Shown: positions 1-8,224, counted from the stretch's first letter. The stretch is DNA of 14,680 nt from an uncultured beta proteobacterium (GCA_903870955.1 CAIQEX010000733.1:1-14680); one strand, 5' to 3'. Numbers and translations: made by a program. The notes: generated by a model from the sequence alone, not told the origin.

Positions 1-2
1 CA

Positions 3-107
3 GATGGCACCGGTGACGCAACGATTGCGGGTCAGTCCAAGGCGGTTGAGGTCAACACGCTGTCGTCTCAAGACACCGCTGCAGGCCCGGTGTGTAGCGT
101 GCAATAG
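3..107 (+). CDS. C-terminal end of an unrecognised protein (partial)
   Basis: An open plus-strand frame enters from the left edge and stops with TAG at 105-107. It encodes 34 visible residues, beginning DGTGDATIAG and ending AAGPVCSVQ. The composition, rich in small and polar residues with a lone cysteine near the end, resembles the tail of a secreted or surface protein, but I do not recognise a family. The frame converges with the CoA-transferase gene, whose stop lies about 50 bases further on, so a gene end here makes sense in layout. It may instead be a chance open frame, because only about 100 bases are visible. Confidence 0.45.
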   Translation, partial: DGTGDATIAGQSKAVEVNTLSSQDTAAGPVCSVQ

Positions 108-114
108 AGGTTAA

Positions 115-133
115 CTCGGGTCGTAAATCCGAG
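115..133. terminator. Hairpin between convergent gene ends, possible weak terminator
   Basis: CTCGGGT (115-121) can pair with ATCCGAG (127-133), counting one G-T pair, around a five-base CGTAA loop. It sits between the stop of the partial left-edge gene and the stop of the CoA-transferase gene. Neither strand has a convincing run of T after the stem, so its role as a terminator is only a guess from position. Confidence 0.3.
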
Positions 134-158
134 GCGCGGAGCAGTTTGTCCACGCGGG

Positions 159-1070
159 TCACTTCAGGGTATGCATTGGAATGTCTTTGGCTATTGCCAG
201 GGCATCGAGTTGCTTGCGGGTCTTGCCAGCCAAAAAGGCTGCGATTGCCGCACGCGATGCGGGCTTGAACATCGCCTGAATGGTGGTGTCCGGCAAGCCT
301 GCAGCGGCGCCCAAGGCGGCGGCAAAATGCGGTTCCAGGGCGGCGACTGCAACGCGACCGTCTTTGCAGGCGTAGACGCTGTAGCCGGCATGACCGCCTC
401 CTACCGTGGCGCCGCTGGTGGTGAGGCCCCATGCGCGCGGAAGCCCCAGGTAGCCCGCAGCATCCGACAGGGCGACTTCCAGTCGCACACTCTTTCCGCT
501 TTGCAATTGTTGCAGTCGGGTTTGCAGTACAGCCTCGCTCACCATCAGCGAACCGCCCATGTCTGCGTAGAGGCTTGCCGGCAGATTCAAGCCGGTGATC
601 AGGTCGTTTTCGGCCATGTAGGTGAGGTCGTGCCCCGGTTCCTCGGCGCGTATCCCGGGCGCGCCTACGATGGCAACCATGGAGAGCTGCGGGTAGGTTT
701 TGTGCAAGGTTTTCCAACCAAGTCCCAGCTTCTCTAAAGCCGAGGGCCGGAACGACGTGATCAAAACATCCGCCTTGCTGAGTTCGCGCTGCAAGACCTT
801 GCGACCGGCATCTGCCTTCAGGTCTGCGCTCAAGGTTTTGACGCCTTGGTGCATCGCCACATAGGCAGATTGCGCGTAAATAGCCATGGGGTCGCCGGAT
901 GATCCTTTGGGGGCAGCAGGGTGTGCGGGCGGTTCGAGTTTGACGCAGGCGGCTCCCATAGCCTTGCAACGCATGAGCGCGGCAGGGCCTGGCAAATTCA
1001 GTGCCAAACTCAAGATTCGTACACCTTTCAAGGGACGGATGGGGGCTGCGGTTGATAAGGCTGTTGCCAT
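159..1070 (-). CDS. CaiB/BaiF family CoA-transferase (class III), short form
   Basis: The 303-residue protein belongs to the class III CoA-transferases, which move CoA between organic acids or, in the alpha-methylacyl-CoA racemase branch, epimerise acyl-CoAs. The N-terminal block GVRILSLALNLPGPAALM (residues 16-33) matches the family's nucleotide-binding start. GHDLTYMA with His147 and ADMGG with Asp170 resemble the racemase catalytic pair. The later block GGHAGYSVYACKDGRVAVAALEPHF, starting near residue 225, continues that resemblance. The ATG at 1070 is chosen because AGGAAAG lies just upstream and the family start follows directly; the frame stays open further upstream, but that extension reads antisense through the exonuclease gene. 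At 303 residues it is shorter than the usual 360-400. The acyl substrate cannot be told. The gene is divergent from the exonuclease gene, with a 93-base gap. Confidence 0.85.
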   Translation of the reverse strand: MATALSTAAPIRPLKGVRILSLALNLPGPAALMRCKAMGAACVKLEPPAHPAAPKGSSGDPMAIYAQSAYVAMHQGVKTLSADLKADAGRKVLQRELSKADVLITSFRPSALEKLGLGWKTLHKTYPQLSMVAIVGAPGIRAEEPGHDLTYMAENDLITGLNLPASLYADMGGSLMVSEAVLQTRLQQLQSGKSVRLEVALSDAAGYLGLPRAWGLTTSGATVGGGHAGYSVYACKDGRVAVAALEPHFAAALGAAAGLPDTTIQAMFKPASRAAIAAFLAGKTRKQLDALAIAKDIPMHTLK

Positions 1071-1163
1071 GTGCTTTCCTGAGGCGTTGAGGTTTAGTCT
1101 GCGTGGGATGATAGAGGCAATAATGCAAGCACCATTCACCCGCGCCATAGCCAAGAGGTTTCT

Positions 1164-2282
1164 TTGAACACGCCACACGTCGCACTCGATTTGTTTCCTG
1201 AATTGCCCGCACCGGTGCATGAAAAGCCCAAGCGCGCCAAACGTGTGGCCGCCTCCAGGACATTGCCACAAACTGCTGCGCAGCCAGTCTACGACGCACC
1301 CAACCTGGCTAACCCCCATGCGACCGAGCTTGCGAGTGTGCTGACCGCTGGCGCTATTTCCAAGGTCGCGCCGGATGCTGCATTTTTGGAGGCCATGGCC
1401 CAGCAGTTGGAAGTGCAGGGCGACTTTCGCGTGTTGCGACGCCTCAAGCCCCAACTGAGTTGGCCCGGTGCGCCAACCGGCTCCGTTACCCGGGTGGTCG
1501 TGCTGGACACCGAAACCACCGGCTTGGACCAGGGCCGGGAAAAGATTATTGAATTGGCTATGCTGCGCGTGGACATCGACAACGCCACGGGTTTGCCGGT
1601 GGGCCCGGTGCAGGTGTATGACGGTCTGGAAGATCCGGGCAAACCCATTCCGCCTGAGGTCGTGGCGCTGACGGGCATCCATGACGCAGATGTGGAGGGC
1701 CAGCATTTGGACGAAGCTCGGGTGGCAGAGCTGCTAGACGGTGTGGACCTGGTGATCGCCCACAACGCAGGCTTTGACCGACCGTTTGTCGAGAACCGAA
1801 TGGCGCAGTTTGCGCACTTGAATTGGGCCTGCTCGTTTGCAGACATTGACTGGAAGGCACAAGGTCGTGGTTCGGCAAAACTAGAGAGTCTGGCACAGGC
1901 GAATGGCTGGTTTTATGACGCCCATCGTGCAGAGATGGATTGCCATGCGTTGCTGGCCGTGTTGGCACAACAACTGCCGGCAGGCGCACACACAGGCTTG
2001 GCCCAATTGCTGCAAGCCGTGTCCCGTCCCAACTACTCGCTTCAGGCTACCAACGCGCCGTTCGAAGCGAAGGACAAATTGAAAGCCCGTGGTTATCGCT
2101 GGAACGCCGAGCAGCGCGTCTGGCACACCCGCCTCAAAACTGACGAGGAATTGGATGCTGAATATACGTGGCTCAAGGAGCATGTCTATGGCCAACGACG
2201 CGCTTTGGTTCAATTGGAAAAGCAGGACGCCAAGGTGCGTTTTTCCAATCGCCCCGGTGTGGTGACACACCAGCAACTTTAG
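1164..2282 (+). CDS. DnaQ-like 3'-5' exonuclease (DEDDh family) with extra terminal domains
   Basis: The 372-residue protein contains a DEDDh exonuclease domain at about residues 108-272. LDTETTG gives Asp115 and Glu117, HNAGFD gives Asp205, and HRAEMD gives His254 and Asp259, so the metal-binding and catalytic set is complete. Such enzymes remove nucleotides from 3' ends in proofreading or repair. About 100 residues precede the domain, and a tail of about 85 follows, containing a short block LKARGYRWNAEQRVW (307-321). These extensions make it unlike plain DnaQ, so it is better called an exonuclease than the replicative epsilon subunit. The start is TTG at 1164, supported by AGAGG about seven bases upstream; the first in-frame ATG is around codon 78. 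The MOSC gene follows after 19 bases, so the two may share a transcript. Confidence 0.88.
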   Translation: MNTPHVALDLFPELPAPVHEKPKRAKRVAASRTLPQTAAQPVYDAPNLANPHATELASVLTAGAISKVAPDAAFLEAMAQQLEVQGDFRVLRRLKPQLSWPGAPTGSVTRVVVLDTETTGLDQGREKIIELAMLRVDIDNATGLPVGPVQVYDGLEDPGKPIPPEVVALTGIHDADVEGQHLDEARVAELLDGVDLVIAHNAGFDRPFVENRMAQFAHLNWACSFADIDWKAQGRGSAKLESLAQANGWFYDAHRAEMDCHALLAVLAQQLPAGAHTGLAQLLQAVSRPNYSLQATNAPFEAKDKLKARGYRWNAEQRVWHTRLKTDEELDAEYTWLKEHVYGQRRALVQLEKQDAKVRFSNRPGVVTHQQL

Positions 2283-2301
2283 ACCGCCCAAGGCAGGCAA
2301 C

Positions 2302-2877
2302 ATGCAAATTCTCGGTATTCAGGTGGGTAGCGCACGCAAAGCGCTCATCGGTGGACGTGCGATTCTCACGGCCATTCGCAAGACGCCGGTTTCTGGCCCG
2401 GTCGGGGTCCATGCACTGGGACTCGAAGGGGACGAGCAAGCGGACCTCAGTGTGCATGGTGGTCTCGAAAAAGCGGTTTACGCCTACCCCAGCGAACACT
2501 ATGGTTTCTGGCGCGAGCAGCGGGCAGAGGCCGGCTTGGCTGCAATCGATGACCAACTTCCCTTTGGTGCAATGGGTGAAAACCTGACGCTGTCCGGTTT
2601 GCTTGAGGCAGACGTCTGGGTGGGCGACGTACTGGAATTTGGCGACTGCACTTTGCACGTAGAACAACCGCGCGAGCCTTGCTTCAAATTTAATGCTGCC
2701 ATGGGTTTCAACATGGCGGTCAAGCTTATGGCACAGAGTGGTTTTTGCGGCTTCTATCTTTCGGTCGCAAAGGCCGGGACTTTGCGTCCGGGCGAAGCCT
2801 TTGCGTTGCATCAAGGCGCGCGCAGAATCAGTATTCCCGAGCGGTTTAACGCCAGGATGTTCAAGCACTTGCGTTAG
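2302..2877 (+). CDS. MOSC domain protein, YiiM-like
   Basis: The 191-residue protein has the features of the MOSC domain related to the molybdenum-cofactor sulfurase C-terminus: an LGLEGDEQAD segment with VHGG (residues 40-54), KAVYAYPSEHY (58-67), FGAMGENLT (88-96) and QPREPC with the conserved Cys127. Family members such as YiiM bind molybdenum cofactor and take part in reducing N-hydroxylated compounds. The length is slightly below the roughly 220 residues of E. coli YiiM. The ATG at 2302 follows AGGCAGG closely. It lies just after the exonuclease gene. The physiological substrate here is unknown. Confidence 0.85.
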   Translation: MQILGIQVGSARKALIGGRAILTAIRKTPVSGPVGVHALGLEGDEQADLSVHGGLEKAVYAYPSEHYGFWREQRAEAGLAAIDDQLPFGAMGENLTLSGLLEADVWVGDVLEFGDCTLHVEQPREPCFKFNAAMGFNMAVKLMAQSGFCGFYLSVAKAGTLRPGEAFALHQGARRISIPERFNARMFKHLR

Positions 2878-2943
2878 GAACCACCGCCGCTCCGCTATGC
2901 TTGGCGGTATATAAATATCAGCTTAGTTTTCAGAGGAGTGACT

Positions 2944-3915
2944 ATGGCGACAAAATCAGCAGAACAGGAAATCGAAGAACGCAGCAAGATGGCGGGGAAC
3001 AACCAGTTTGAGTTGCTTTTGTTTCGCTTGGGTGAGTCCAAAAATACGGGTCAACGTGAACTGTTTGGTATCAACGTGTTCAAGGTGCGCGAAGTCCTGG
3101 TGCTGCCCCATATTACGGAATTGGCCCAGTCGCATGAACACCTGATGGGGGTGACCAATATTCGTGGCCAGATCATTCCTGTGATCGATTTGCCCGCCGT
3201 GGTGGGTTGCAATCCGACCAAGGGCCGCACCATTTTGATGGTCACCGAATACGCCCGCACGATTCAAGCTTTTGCGGTCGAGGAAGTTAACGAAATCGTC
3301 CGGCTCGAATGGAATCAGGTGCTTCCGGCCGACGCCAGTCAGGCTGGCGCGCTGATTACCGGCATTGCGCGTCTGGATGGTGCGCGGGCTGATACGCGCC
3401 TGGCTCAGGTGTTGGATGTCGAGCAAATTCTCAAAAATGTGATGCCAGCAACGACCCAGGAAATCAACCGCGAAGCGGTGGGGCCTGAGGTCGAGTTGCC
3501 GCCAGGCACCACTATTCTGGTGGCCGACGATTCGGCCGTGGCGCGCTCTGTCATCGAGTTGGGACTGAAGGCGATGGGCGTGCCCTACATCATGACCAAA
3601 TCCGGCAAAGAGGCCTGGGACACTTTGCAGGACTATGCCGGTCATGCCAAAGTGGCGGGTGGCCGGGTGAAAGACAAAATTGCGCTGGTGCTGACCGACG
3701 TTGAAATGCCCGAGATGGATGGCTTTACGCTGACCCGCAACATCAAGGCCGATAAGCAGTTCGACGGCATCCCCGTGGTCATCCACAGCTCATTGACCGG
3801 CAGTACCAATGAAAACCTGGTGAAGAGCGTCGGCGCCGACGCGTATGTGGCCAAGTTTATGCCGAGGGAGTTTGCGGCGGCTATTCGCGGAGTGCTTGAA
3901 AAGGTGAAGGCTTAA
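2944..3915 (+). CDS. cheV: Chemotaxis protein CheV (CheW domain fused to a response-regulator receiver)
   Basis: The 323-residue cytoplasmic protein couples chemoreceptors to the CheA kinase and is probably itself phosphorylated. Residues 20-165 form a CheW-like domain, with FGINVFKVREVL (41-52) and GVTNIRGQIIPVIDL (69-83). Residues 188-323 form a receiver, with the acidic pair Asp195-Asp196, the phospho-acceptor Asp252 in LTDVEMPEMDG, and Lys304 in the VAKF segment. The ATG at 2944 is preferred over the GTG at 2938, because AGAGGAG at 2932-2938 would overlap that GTG but sits at the right distance from the ATG. No other chemotaxis gene is visible nearby, so it is an orphan within this window. 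Its TAA stop overlaps the stop of the convergent IclR gene. Confidence 0.93.
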   Translation: MATKSAEQEIEERSKMAGNNQFELLLFRLGESKNTGQRELFGINVFKVREVLVLPHITELAQSHEHLMGVTNIRGQIIPVIDLPAVVGCNPTKGRTILMVTEYARTIQAFAVEEVNEIVRLEWNQVLPADASQAGALITGIARLDGARADTRLAQVLDVEQILKNVMPATTQEINREAVGPEVELPPGTTILVADDSAVARSVIELGLKAMGVPYIMTKSGKEAWDTLQDYAGHAKVAGGRVKDKIALVLTDVEMPEMDGFTLTRNIKADKQFDGIPVVIHSSLTGSTNENLVKSVGADAYVAKFMPREFAAAIRGVLEKVKA

Positions 3916-4742
3916 CGCGCTGCGCCTTGTGTCAATGACAGGGCGTGAGCGGCCTGGCCAAGCAACGCACGGGCTTGCTGTAAATCGGGACCGACGTGGG
4001 TGTCGATGCGCCGGATATAGGGGCAGGTAAGGGCGGCAAGTGCGCAATGGTCTGGCCCAAGAATCGGGAAAGAGATATCCACGACACCATAGGATTGTTG
4101 GCTGTCGCGCTCCAAATATCCCCGCGTGCGAATGGCATCGAGTTCGGCCTGCAATTTCGCCTCAGTTATCGGCACTTCGCCGTCCAGGGCGGTGTGCTCT
4201 GCGCGCATACGTTGCAAATCATCGGCTTCGCTGAACGCCAGCAGAACATGACCGGATGCCGTATCCAATAGACCGACGCGCGCGCCCCGTTGCAGAGAAA
4301 AGCTCCAGCCGCGCGGACTGTTGATTTGCGCGGTAATCAATACATTGCCACGGTCATACACGCCCAAGTGACAGGACTGTTCGGCGATGCGGGCGAATTC
4401 ATCCATCACCGGCAACGCCTGGTTAATCATCCGGTTCAAGGGGGGGTGTCGATTGGCTAGTGCGAACAATTTGAGACTGAGTGCATAGCGGTCCCCCGAA
4501 AGTGATCGCATGACGTATTGACGCGCCACGAGTCGCTCCAGCATGCGGTAGATCTCGCTGGCGCTGCGGTCCATTTCCTTGACGATTTCGGCGCGGGTCA
4601 GGCCTTGGGGTTGCTGCGCCAGGAGTTCCAGAATGTCCAGTCCCTTGTCCAGAGCAGGGGCTCGATAGCGCTCATCCGCATTTTTTGTAGGCGTCTTTTC
4701 AATGGGGTTGGCGCGTGCCTTTTTGGCGGGCTTGCTGGTCAT
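3912..4742 (-). CDS. IclR-family transcriptional regulator of the adjacent sugar operon
   Basis: The 276-residue protein has a basic, lysine-rich tail (1-25) and a winged helix-turn-helix at about 29-90. In that domain ALDKGLDILELL, LTRAEIVKEM and ASEIYRMLERLVARQYV follow the IclR pattern. An IclR ligand-binding domain follows at about 105-272, including RVGLLDTASGHVLLAF and the RGYLERDSQQSYGVVDISFPI region. The ATG at 4742 has AGGAG about nine bases upstream. The gene is divergent from the eight-gene catabolic operon, with 140 bases between start codons, the usual arrangement for a local regulator. Two palindromes in that gap are its likely binding sites. The effector is probably the sugar or a pathway intermediate; whether it represses or activates cannot be read from sequence. 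Overlap of the palindromes with the expected promoter region slightly favours repression. Confidence 0.92.
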   Translation of the reverse strand: MTSKPAKKARANPIEKTPTKNADERYRAPALDKGLDILELLAQQPQGLTRAEIVKEMDRSASEIYRMLERLVARQYVMRSLSGDRYALSLKLFALANRHPPLNRMINQALPVMDEFARIAEQSCHLGVYDRGNVLITAQINSPRGWSFSLQRGARVGLLDTASGHVLLAFSEADDLQRMRAEHTALDGEVPITEAKLQAELDAIRTRGYLERDSQQSYGVVDISFPILGPDHCALAALTCPYIRRIDTHVGPDLQQARALLGQAAHALSLTQGAAR

Positions 4743-4809
4743 GGCTAAAGGTCTCCTGTCGCTATTTTTTTGCTACAAACTCAGGGAAAACGCTAAGCTT
4801 TTCGCACTT

Positions 4810-4839
4810 TTGCATCGCTATGATTCGCCTTCATATATG
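4810..4839 (+). promoter_or_regulatory. Possible sigma-70-like promoter of the sugar operon
   Basis: TTGCAT (4810-4815) and TATATG (4834-4839) are 18 bases apart and could act as -35 and -10 boxes for the plus-strand operon. The -10 match is poor. If correct, the first palindrome (4830-4841) would cover the -10 box, as expected for repression. This is a weak call based on position and partial consensus only. Confidence 0.3.
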
Positions 4840-4860
4840 AATCGATTATTCATAAATGAA
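4830..4860. promoter_or_regulatory. Tandem palindromic operator, probable IclR-regulator binding sites
   Basis: TTCATATATGAA (4830-4841) is a perfect 12-base palindrome. TTCATAAATGAA (4849-4860) is the same site with one central change. Their centres are 19 bases apart, close to two helical turns, so two regulator dimers could sit on the same DNA face. The inner arms also form ATGAAT-cgatt-ATTCAT (4837-4853), an alternative inverted repeat. The pair sits between the divergent IclR gene and the first catabolic gene, immediately upstream of its GGAG ribosome-binding site. IclR-family proteins commonly bind such AT-rich palindromes. Assignment to this regulator is inferred from location. Confidence 0.72.
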
Positions 4861-4882
4861 TTATTTAATCGGAGTTCAGCCA

Positions 4883-5644
4883 ATGCGTCAAGGTCGATTG
4901 CAAGGTAAAACGATACTTATTACCGCCGCGGCCCAAGGCATGGGACGCGCTTGCGCATTGGCTTGCGCAGCTGAGGGCGCGCAGGTTATTGCGACGGATA
5001 TTGACTCCATTTTTCTGGCCAGTCTGGCGCAGGAATCAAGTTCCATTCAGACCGAATTGCTGGACGTTCGTGATGCCGCCGCCGTGCAGGCGCTCGCAGC
5101 CCGGACGCCTGCGTTGGACGTGCTTTTCAACTGTGCCGGCATTGTGGTGAATGGCTCCGTGGTCGAGTGCACTGAAGCCGACTGGGATCGTAGTTTTGAC
5201 ATCAACGTCAAAAGTATGTTTCGCATGTGCCAGGCCTTTTTACCCGGCATGCTGGCGCACGCAAAAGCCAGGGGTAGTAGCGTTTCCATCATCAATATGG
5301 CGTCGATGGCCTCCAGCATCAAAGGCTTTGCCAACCGCTGCGCTTATGGAGCTACCAAGGCGGCAGTTATCGGCCTGACTAAATCCATTGCGGCGGATTT
5401 TGTTCGCCAGGGCGTGCGCTGTAACGCGCTGTGTCCCGGCACGGTCGACACGCCCTCGCTGCGCGGCCGCATTGCCAGCGCAGCCGATCCGGTGCAGGCC
5501 GAGAAGGACTTCATCGCGCGCCAGCCCGTTGGGCGTCTCGCTACGGTCGATGACATCACCCCGTTGGTGATTTATCTGGCCAGTGACGAATCGCAGTTCG
5601 TGACAGGGCAAGCCCTACTGGTGGATGGTGGCGTAACCATTTAG
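4883..5644 (+). CDS. Short-chain dehydrogenase, probable 2-keto-3-deoxy-L-fuconate dehydrogenase
   Basis: The 253-residue protein is a classical SDR. It has the cofactor motif TAAAQGMG (14-21), acidic Asp39 and Asp41 after the second strand (favouring NAD+), NCAG (83-86) and catalytic Ser141, Tyr155 and Lys159. The segments [34 protein letters not shown] and [10 protein letters not shown] closely resemble human DHRS6/BDH2 and its bacterial relatives, the group that includes the known 2-keto-3-deoxy-L-fuconate dehydrogenases. The likely reaction is oxidation of the C4 hydroxyl to give 2,4-diketo-3-deoxy-L-fuconate, the substrate of the FAH hydrolase downstream. The ATG at 4883 has GGAG at 4871-4874. 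An upstream in-frame ATG at 4856 lies inside the second operator and lacks a ribosome-binding site, so it is rejected. This is the first gene of the operon. Confidence 0.87.
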   Translation: MRQGRLQGKTILITAAAQGMGRACALACAAEGAQVIATDIDSIFLASLAQESSSIQTELLDVRDAAAVQALAARTPALDVLFNCAGIVVNGSVVECTEADWDRSFDINVKSMFRMCQAFLPGMLAHAKARGSSVSIINMASMASSIKGFANRCAYGATKAAVIGLTKSIAADFVRQGVRCNALCPGTVDTPSLRGRIASAADPVQAEKDFIARQPVGRLATVDDITPLVIYLASDESQFVTGQALLVDGGVTI

Positions 5645-5675
5645 GCTGCGTCCATTGCAAAAAGCAGGGATTCAT

Positions 5676-7190
5676 GTGACCCCCCTCATTTCCGTCAAAA
5701 ATTTAAGCAAATCCTTCCCTGGCGTGAAGGCCTTGCAGGAGGTGCAGTTTGATCTGCAGGCCGGTGAGGTGCATGCGCTCATGGGAGAGAACGGTGCTGG
5801 CAAATCTACGCTGATGAAAATCCTGGCCGGTGTCTACACCCGGGACGAGGGCGAAGTGCTGCTGGATGGCAAACCCGTGGAGATCACCAGCCCGGCCCAT
5901 GCGCAGTCGCTGGCGATTGGCATCATTCACCAGGAGTTGTATCTGATGTCGCACCTGACGGCGGCGCAGAACATTTTTCTGGGTCGGGAACCTAAAGACA
6001 AACTGGGCTTGTTTCTGGACGAAGACAAACTCAACCGCGATACGCAAGCCCTGTTTGATCGCATGAACCTGGCCATGCCGCCCAAAACCCGCATTGGGGA
6101 TTTGACCGTGGCGCGCCAGCAGATGGTGGAAATTGCCAAGGCCCTATCCCATAAGTCGCGCGTGCTGATCATGGATGAGCCAACTGCCGCGCTGAACAAC
6201 GCCGAGATCGAAGAGTTGTTTCGCATCATTCGCCAGCTGCGCCAAGAGGGCGTCGGGATCGTCTATATCTCGCACAAGATGGATGAAATTCAGCGCATTG
6301 CCGACCGCATCACCGTGTTGCGTGACGGCCGTTACATCAATACCGTGCCGGCGCAGACACCCATGTCCGAGATTATTGCCATGATGGTGGGACGCAAACT
6401 GGAACATGCCGAAAAGAACATTCCCGATACCTCAGCCAACGAGGTGTTGTTGGAGGTACGCGGTTTGAACCGGGGACGCGCCATTCGGGATGTCAATTTC
6501 ACTGTGCGGCGTGGCGAGATTCTGGGTTTTGCCGGGCTGATGGGAGCCGGTCGCACCGAAGTCGCACGGGCCGTTTTTGGTGCCGATGCGATCGATTCCG
6601 GGGAGGTCCGTGTGCGGGGCCAGGTGCTGACGCTCAAGACGCCGCGTGACGCTGTGCAGGCCGGCATTGGTTACCTCTCGGAGGACCGCAAACATTTCGG
6701 TCTGGCTACGGGTATGGATGTGGAGTCCAACATCACGCTGCCCAGTTTGCGCCGCTGGTTGAAGTGGAATGTCTTTCTCAACCAGCCTGCCATTCACGCG
6801 ATCGGCCAGGAAATGGTGGACAAATTGCGCATCAAAACGCCATCGCTAACCCAGGTGTCACGCCTCCTCTCGGGTGGCAACCAGCAAAAAGTAGTTATCG
6901 CCAAATGGCTGGTGCAGGACTGCGAAGTGCTGATTTTTGACGAGCCGACGCGCGGCATTGACGTCGGCGCAAAGAGCGAGATATACAAACTGGTCAACGA
7001 CCTGGCAGCGCAGGGCAAGGCCATCATCGTTATTTCCAGTGAACTGCCCGAGGTTCTGCACCTGAGTCACCGCATATTGGTGATGTGCGAAGGCCGCATC
7101 ACCGGTGACGTGTCCGCATTGGATGCCACACAGGAAAGTCTGATGGCATTGGCCACACGCCGCGAGACACAGAGCGCCGTGCTGCATTGA
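5676..7190 (+). CDS. Sugar ABC importer, double ATP-binding protein (RbsA/MglA type)
   Basis: The 504-residue cytoplasmic protein has two fused ATPase domains and powers sugar uptake through the permease encoded next. Domain one has Walker [10 protein letters not shown] (37-45), a degenerate signature beginning LTVARQQ (143), Walker B VLIMDE (163-168) and the switch histidine in YISHKMDE (His200). Domain two has a degenerate Walker A, LMGAGRTE, in which arginine replaces lysine, an intact signature LSGGNQQ (398-404) and Walker B VLIFDE (418-423). This unequal pair is typical of RbsA/MglA/AraG proteins, as is the length of about 500. The start is taken as GTG at 5676, with AGGGA five bases upstream. 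A TTG at 5655 would add seven residues and has no clear ribosome-binding site. It follows the dehydrogenase by 31 bases. Confidence 0.93.
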   Translation: MTPLISVKNLSKSFPGVKALQEVQFDLQAGEVHALMGENGAGKSTLMKILAGVYTRDEGEVLLDGKPVEITSPAHAQSLAIGIIHQELYLMSHLTAAQNIFLGREPKDKLGLFLDEDKLNRDTQALFDRMNLAMPPKTRIGDLTVARQQMVEIAKALSHKSRVLIMDEPTAALNNAEIEELFRIIRQLRQEGVGIVYISHKMDEIQRIADRITVLRDGRYINTVPAQTPMSEIIAMMVGRKLEHAEKNIPDTSANEVLLEVRGLNRGRAIRDVNFTVRRGEILGFAGLMGAGRTEVARAVFGADAIDSGEVRVRGQVLTLKTPRDAVQAGIGYLSEDRKHFGLATGMDVESNITLPSLRRWLKWNVFLNQPAIHAIGQEMVDKLRIKTPSLTQVSRLLSGGNQQKVVIAKWLVQDCEVLIFDEPTRGIDVGAKSEIYKLVNDLAAQGKAIIVISSELPEVLHLSHRILVMCEGRITGDVSALDATQESLMALATRRETQSAVLH

Positions 7191-7225
7191 AGCACCCATT
7201 ACAAAAAAATCGAGGAAACACCACT

Positions 7226-8224
7226 ATGTCCAAAGACACTCAAACCAGCCTTTGGGCGCGCCTGTGGGGCGGACAGGCCAAGCAAAAGCTGCTGGCCTTT
7301 GCCAGCCTTTTGGCCCTGGTACTGATCTTTACCGCGCTCAAGCCCGAAGCCTTCATGACGCAGGACAACATCATTGGCATCCTGCAAAGTACCACGGTGA
7401 TTGGTGTGCTGGCAATTGCCAGCACCTTCATCATCATCACCTCCGGCATTGACCTTTCGGTGGGCGTGCTCATGACCTTTTGCGCGGTCATGGGGGGTGT
7501 CTTTCTAGTCAACTGGCATGTACCGCTGCTGCTGGGTACGCTGGGCGCGGTACTGGTGGGAGCGGCCACCGGTTGCGTCTCGGGCCTGACCATAACGCGC
7601 CTCAAGGTGCCCCCCTTTATTGCCACGCTGGGGATGATGATGCTGCTCAAGGGCTTGTCGCTTCTCATCACCGGCACGCGCCCGATCTATTTCAACGACA
7701 TCGACGGTTTTGACCAAATCGCCTTGGGCTCACTGATTGGTGATGTCTTTCCCGCGCTGCCTATTCCCAATGGCGTGCTTATTCTTTTTGTCATGGCCGC
7801 CATCTGTGGCGTCATCCTCAACCGCACGGCACTGGGCCGCTACACCTTTGCGCTGGGCAGCAACGAAGAAGCGGTGCGCCTCTCGGGCGTGGATGTGAAT
7901 TTCTGGAAGGTCATCATCTATACCTTTGGTGGCGCTATTTGCGGTGTGGCGGGCTTGCTGATAGCGTCACGCCTCAACTCGGCGCAACCCGCTCTGGGCC
8001 AGGGCTACGAACTCGACGCTATCGCTGCAGTAGTGATTGGCGGCACCTCGCTCTCTGGCGGTGTTGGCACCATTCTGGGCACCATCATCGGTGCCTTCAT
8101 CATGAGTGTGCTGATCAACGGCCTGCGCATCATGTCAGTGGCGCAGGAGTGGCAAATGGTGCTCACTGGTCTGATCATCATTTTGGCTGTTTACACCGAC
8201 AACCTCCGGCGCGAGAAAAAGTAA
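7226..8224 (+). CDS. Sugar ABC importer, inner-membrane permease (RbsC type)
   Basis: The 332-residue protein is the membrane-spanning part of the importer. Long hydrophobic stretches fill most of its length, including the one starting LLAFASLLALVLIF, a pair around VLAIASTFIIITSGIDLSVG and a C-terminal LTGLIIILAVY. TSGIDLSVG, GRYTFALGSNEEAVRLSG (the cytoplasmic loop that contacts the ATPase) and GGTSLSGGVGTILGT are family hallmarks. The length is normal for RbsC-like permeases. The ATG at 7226 has GAGGA at 7212-7216; an in-frame TTG at 7187 overlapping the end of the ATPase gene is less likely. It begins 35 bases after the ATPase gene. Membrane topology was judged by eye. Confidence 0.93.
   Translation: MSKDTQTSLWARLWGGQAKQKLLAFASLLALVLIFTALKPEAFMTQDNIIGILQSTTVIGVLAIASTFIIITSGIDLSVGVLMTFCAVMGGVFLVNWHVPLLLGTLGAVLVGAATGCVSGLTITRLKVPPFIATLGMMMLLKGLSLLITGTRPIYFNDIDGFDQIALGSLIGDVFPALPIPNGVLILFVMAAICGVILNRTALGRYTFALGSNEEAVRLSGVDVNFWKVIIYTFGGAICGVAGLLIASRLNSAQPALGQGYELDAIAAVVIGGTSLSGGVGTILGTIIGAFIMSVLINGLRIMSVAQEWQMVLTGLIIILAVYTDNLRREKK

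Noticed and set aside
52-1299. Long 415-codon minus-strand frame overlapping the CoA-transferase gene
   Set aside because: Its arginine- and cysteine-rich sequence has no family features, and it overlaps two well-supported genes in the wrong frame.
1071-1706. Minus-strand N-terminal extension of the CoA-transferase frame up to 1706
   Set aside because: It reads antisense through the exonuclease domain, whose motifs are intact, and its residues look unlike a protein. The family start and the AGGAAAG site place the true start at 1070.
2883-2908. ACCGCC/GGCGGT inverted repeat upstream of cheV as a terminator
   Set aside because: The loop is 14 bases and no T tract follows, so it is not convincing as a terminator. 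It could be an operator, but nothing else supports that.
4856-4882. ATG at 4856 as the start of the first operon dehydrogenase
   Set aside because: It lies within the second operator palindrome and has no ribosome-binding site. The ATG at 4883 has GGAG at the right distance and matches the family N-terminus.
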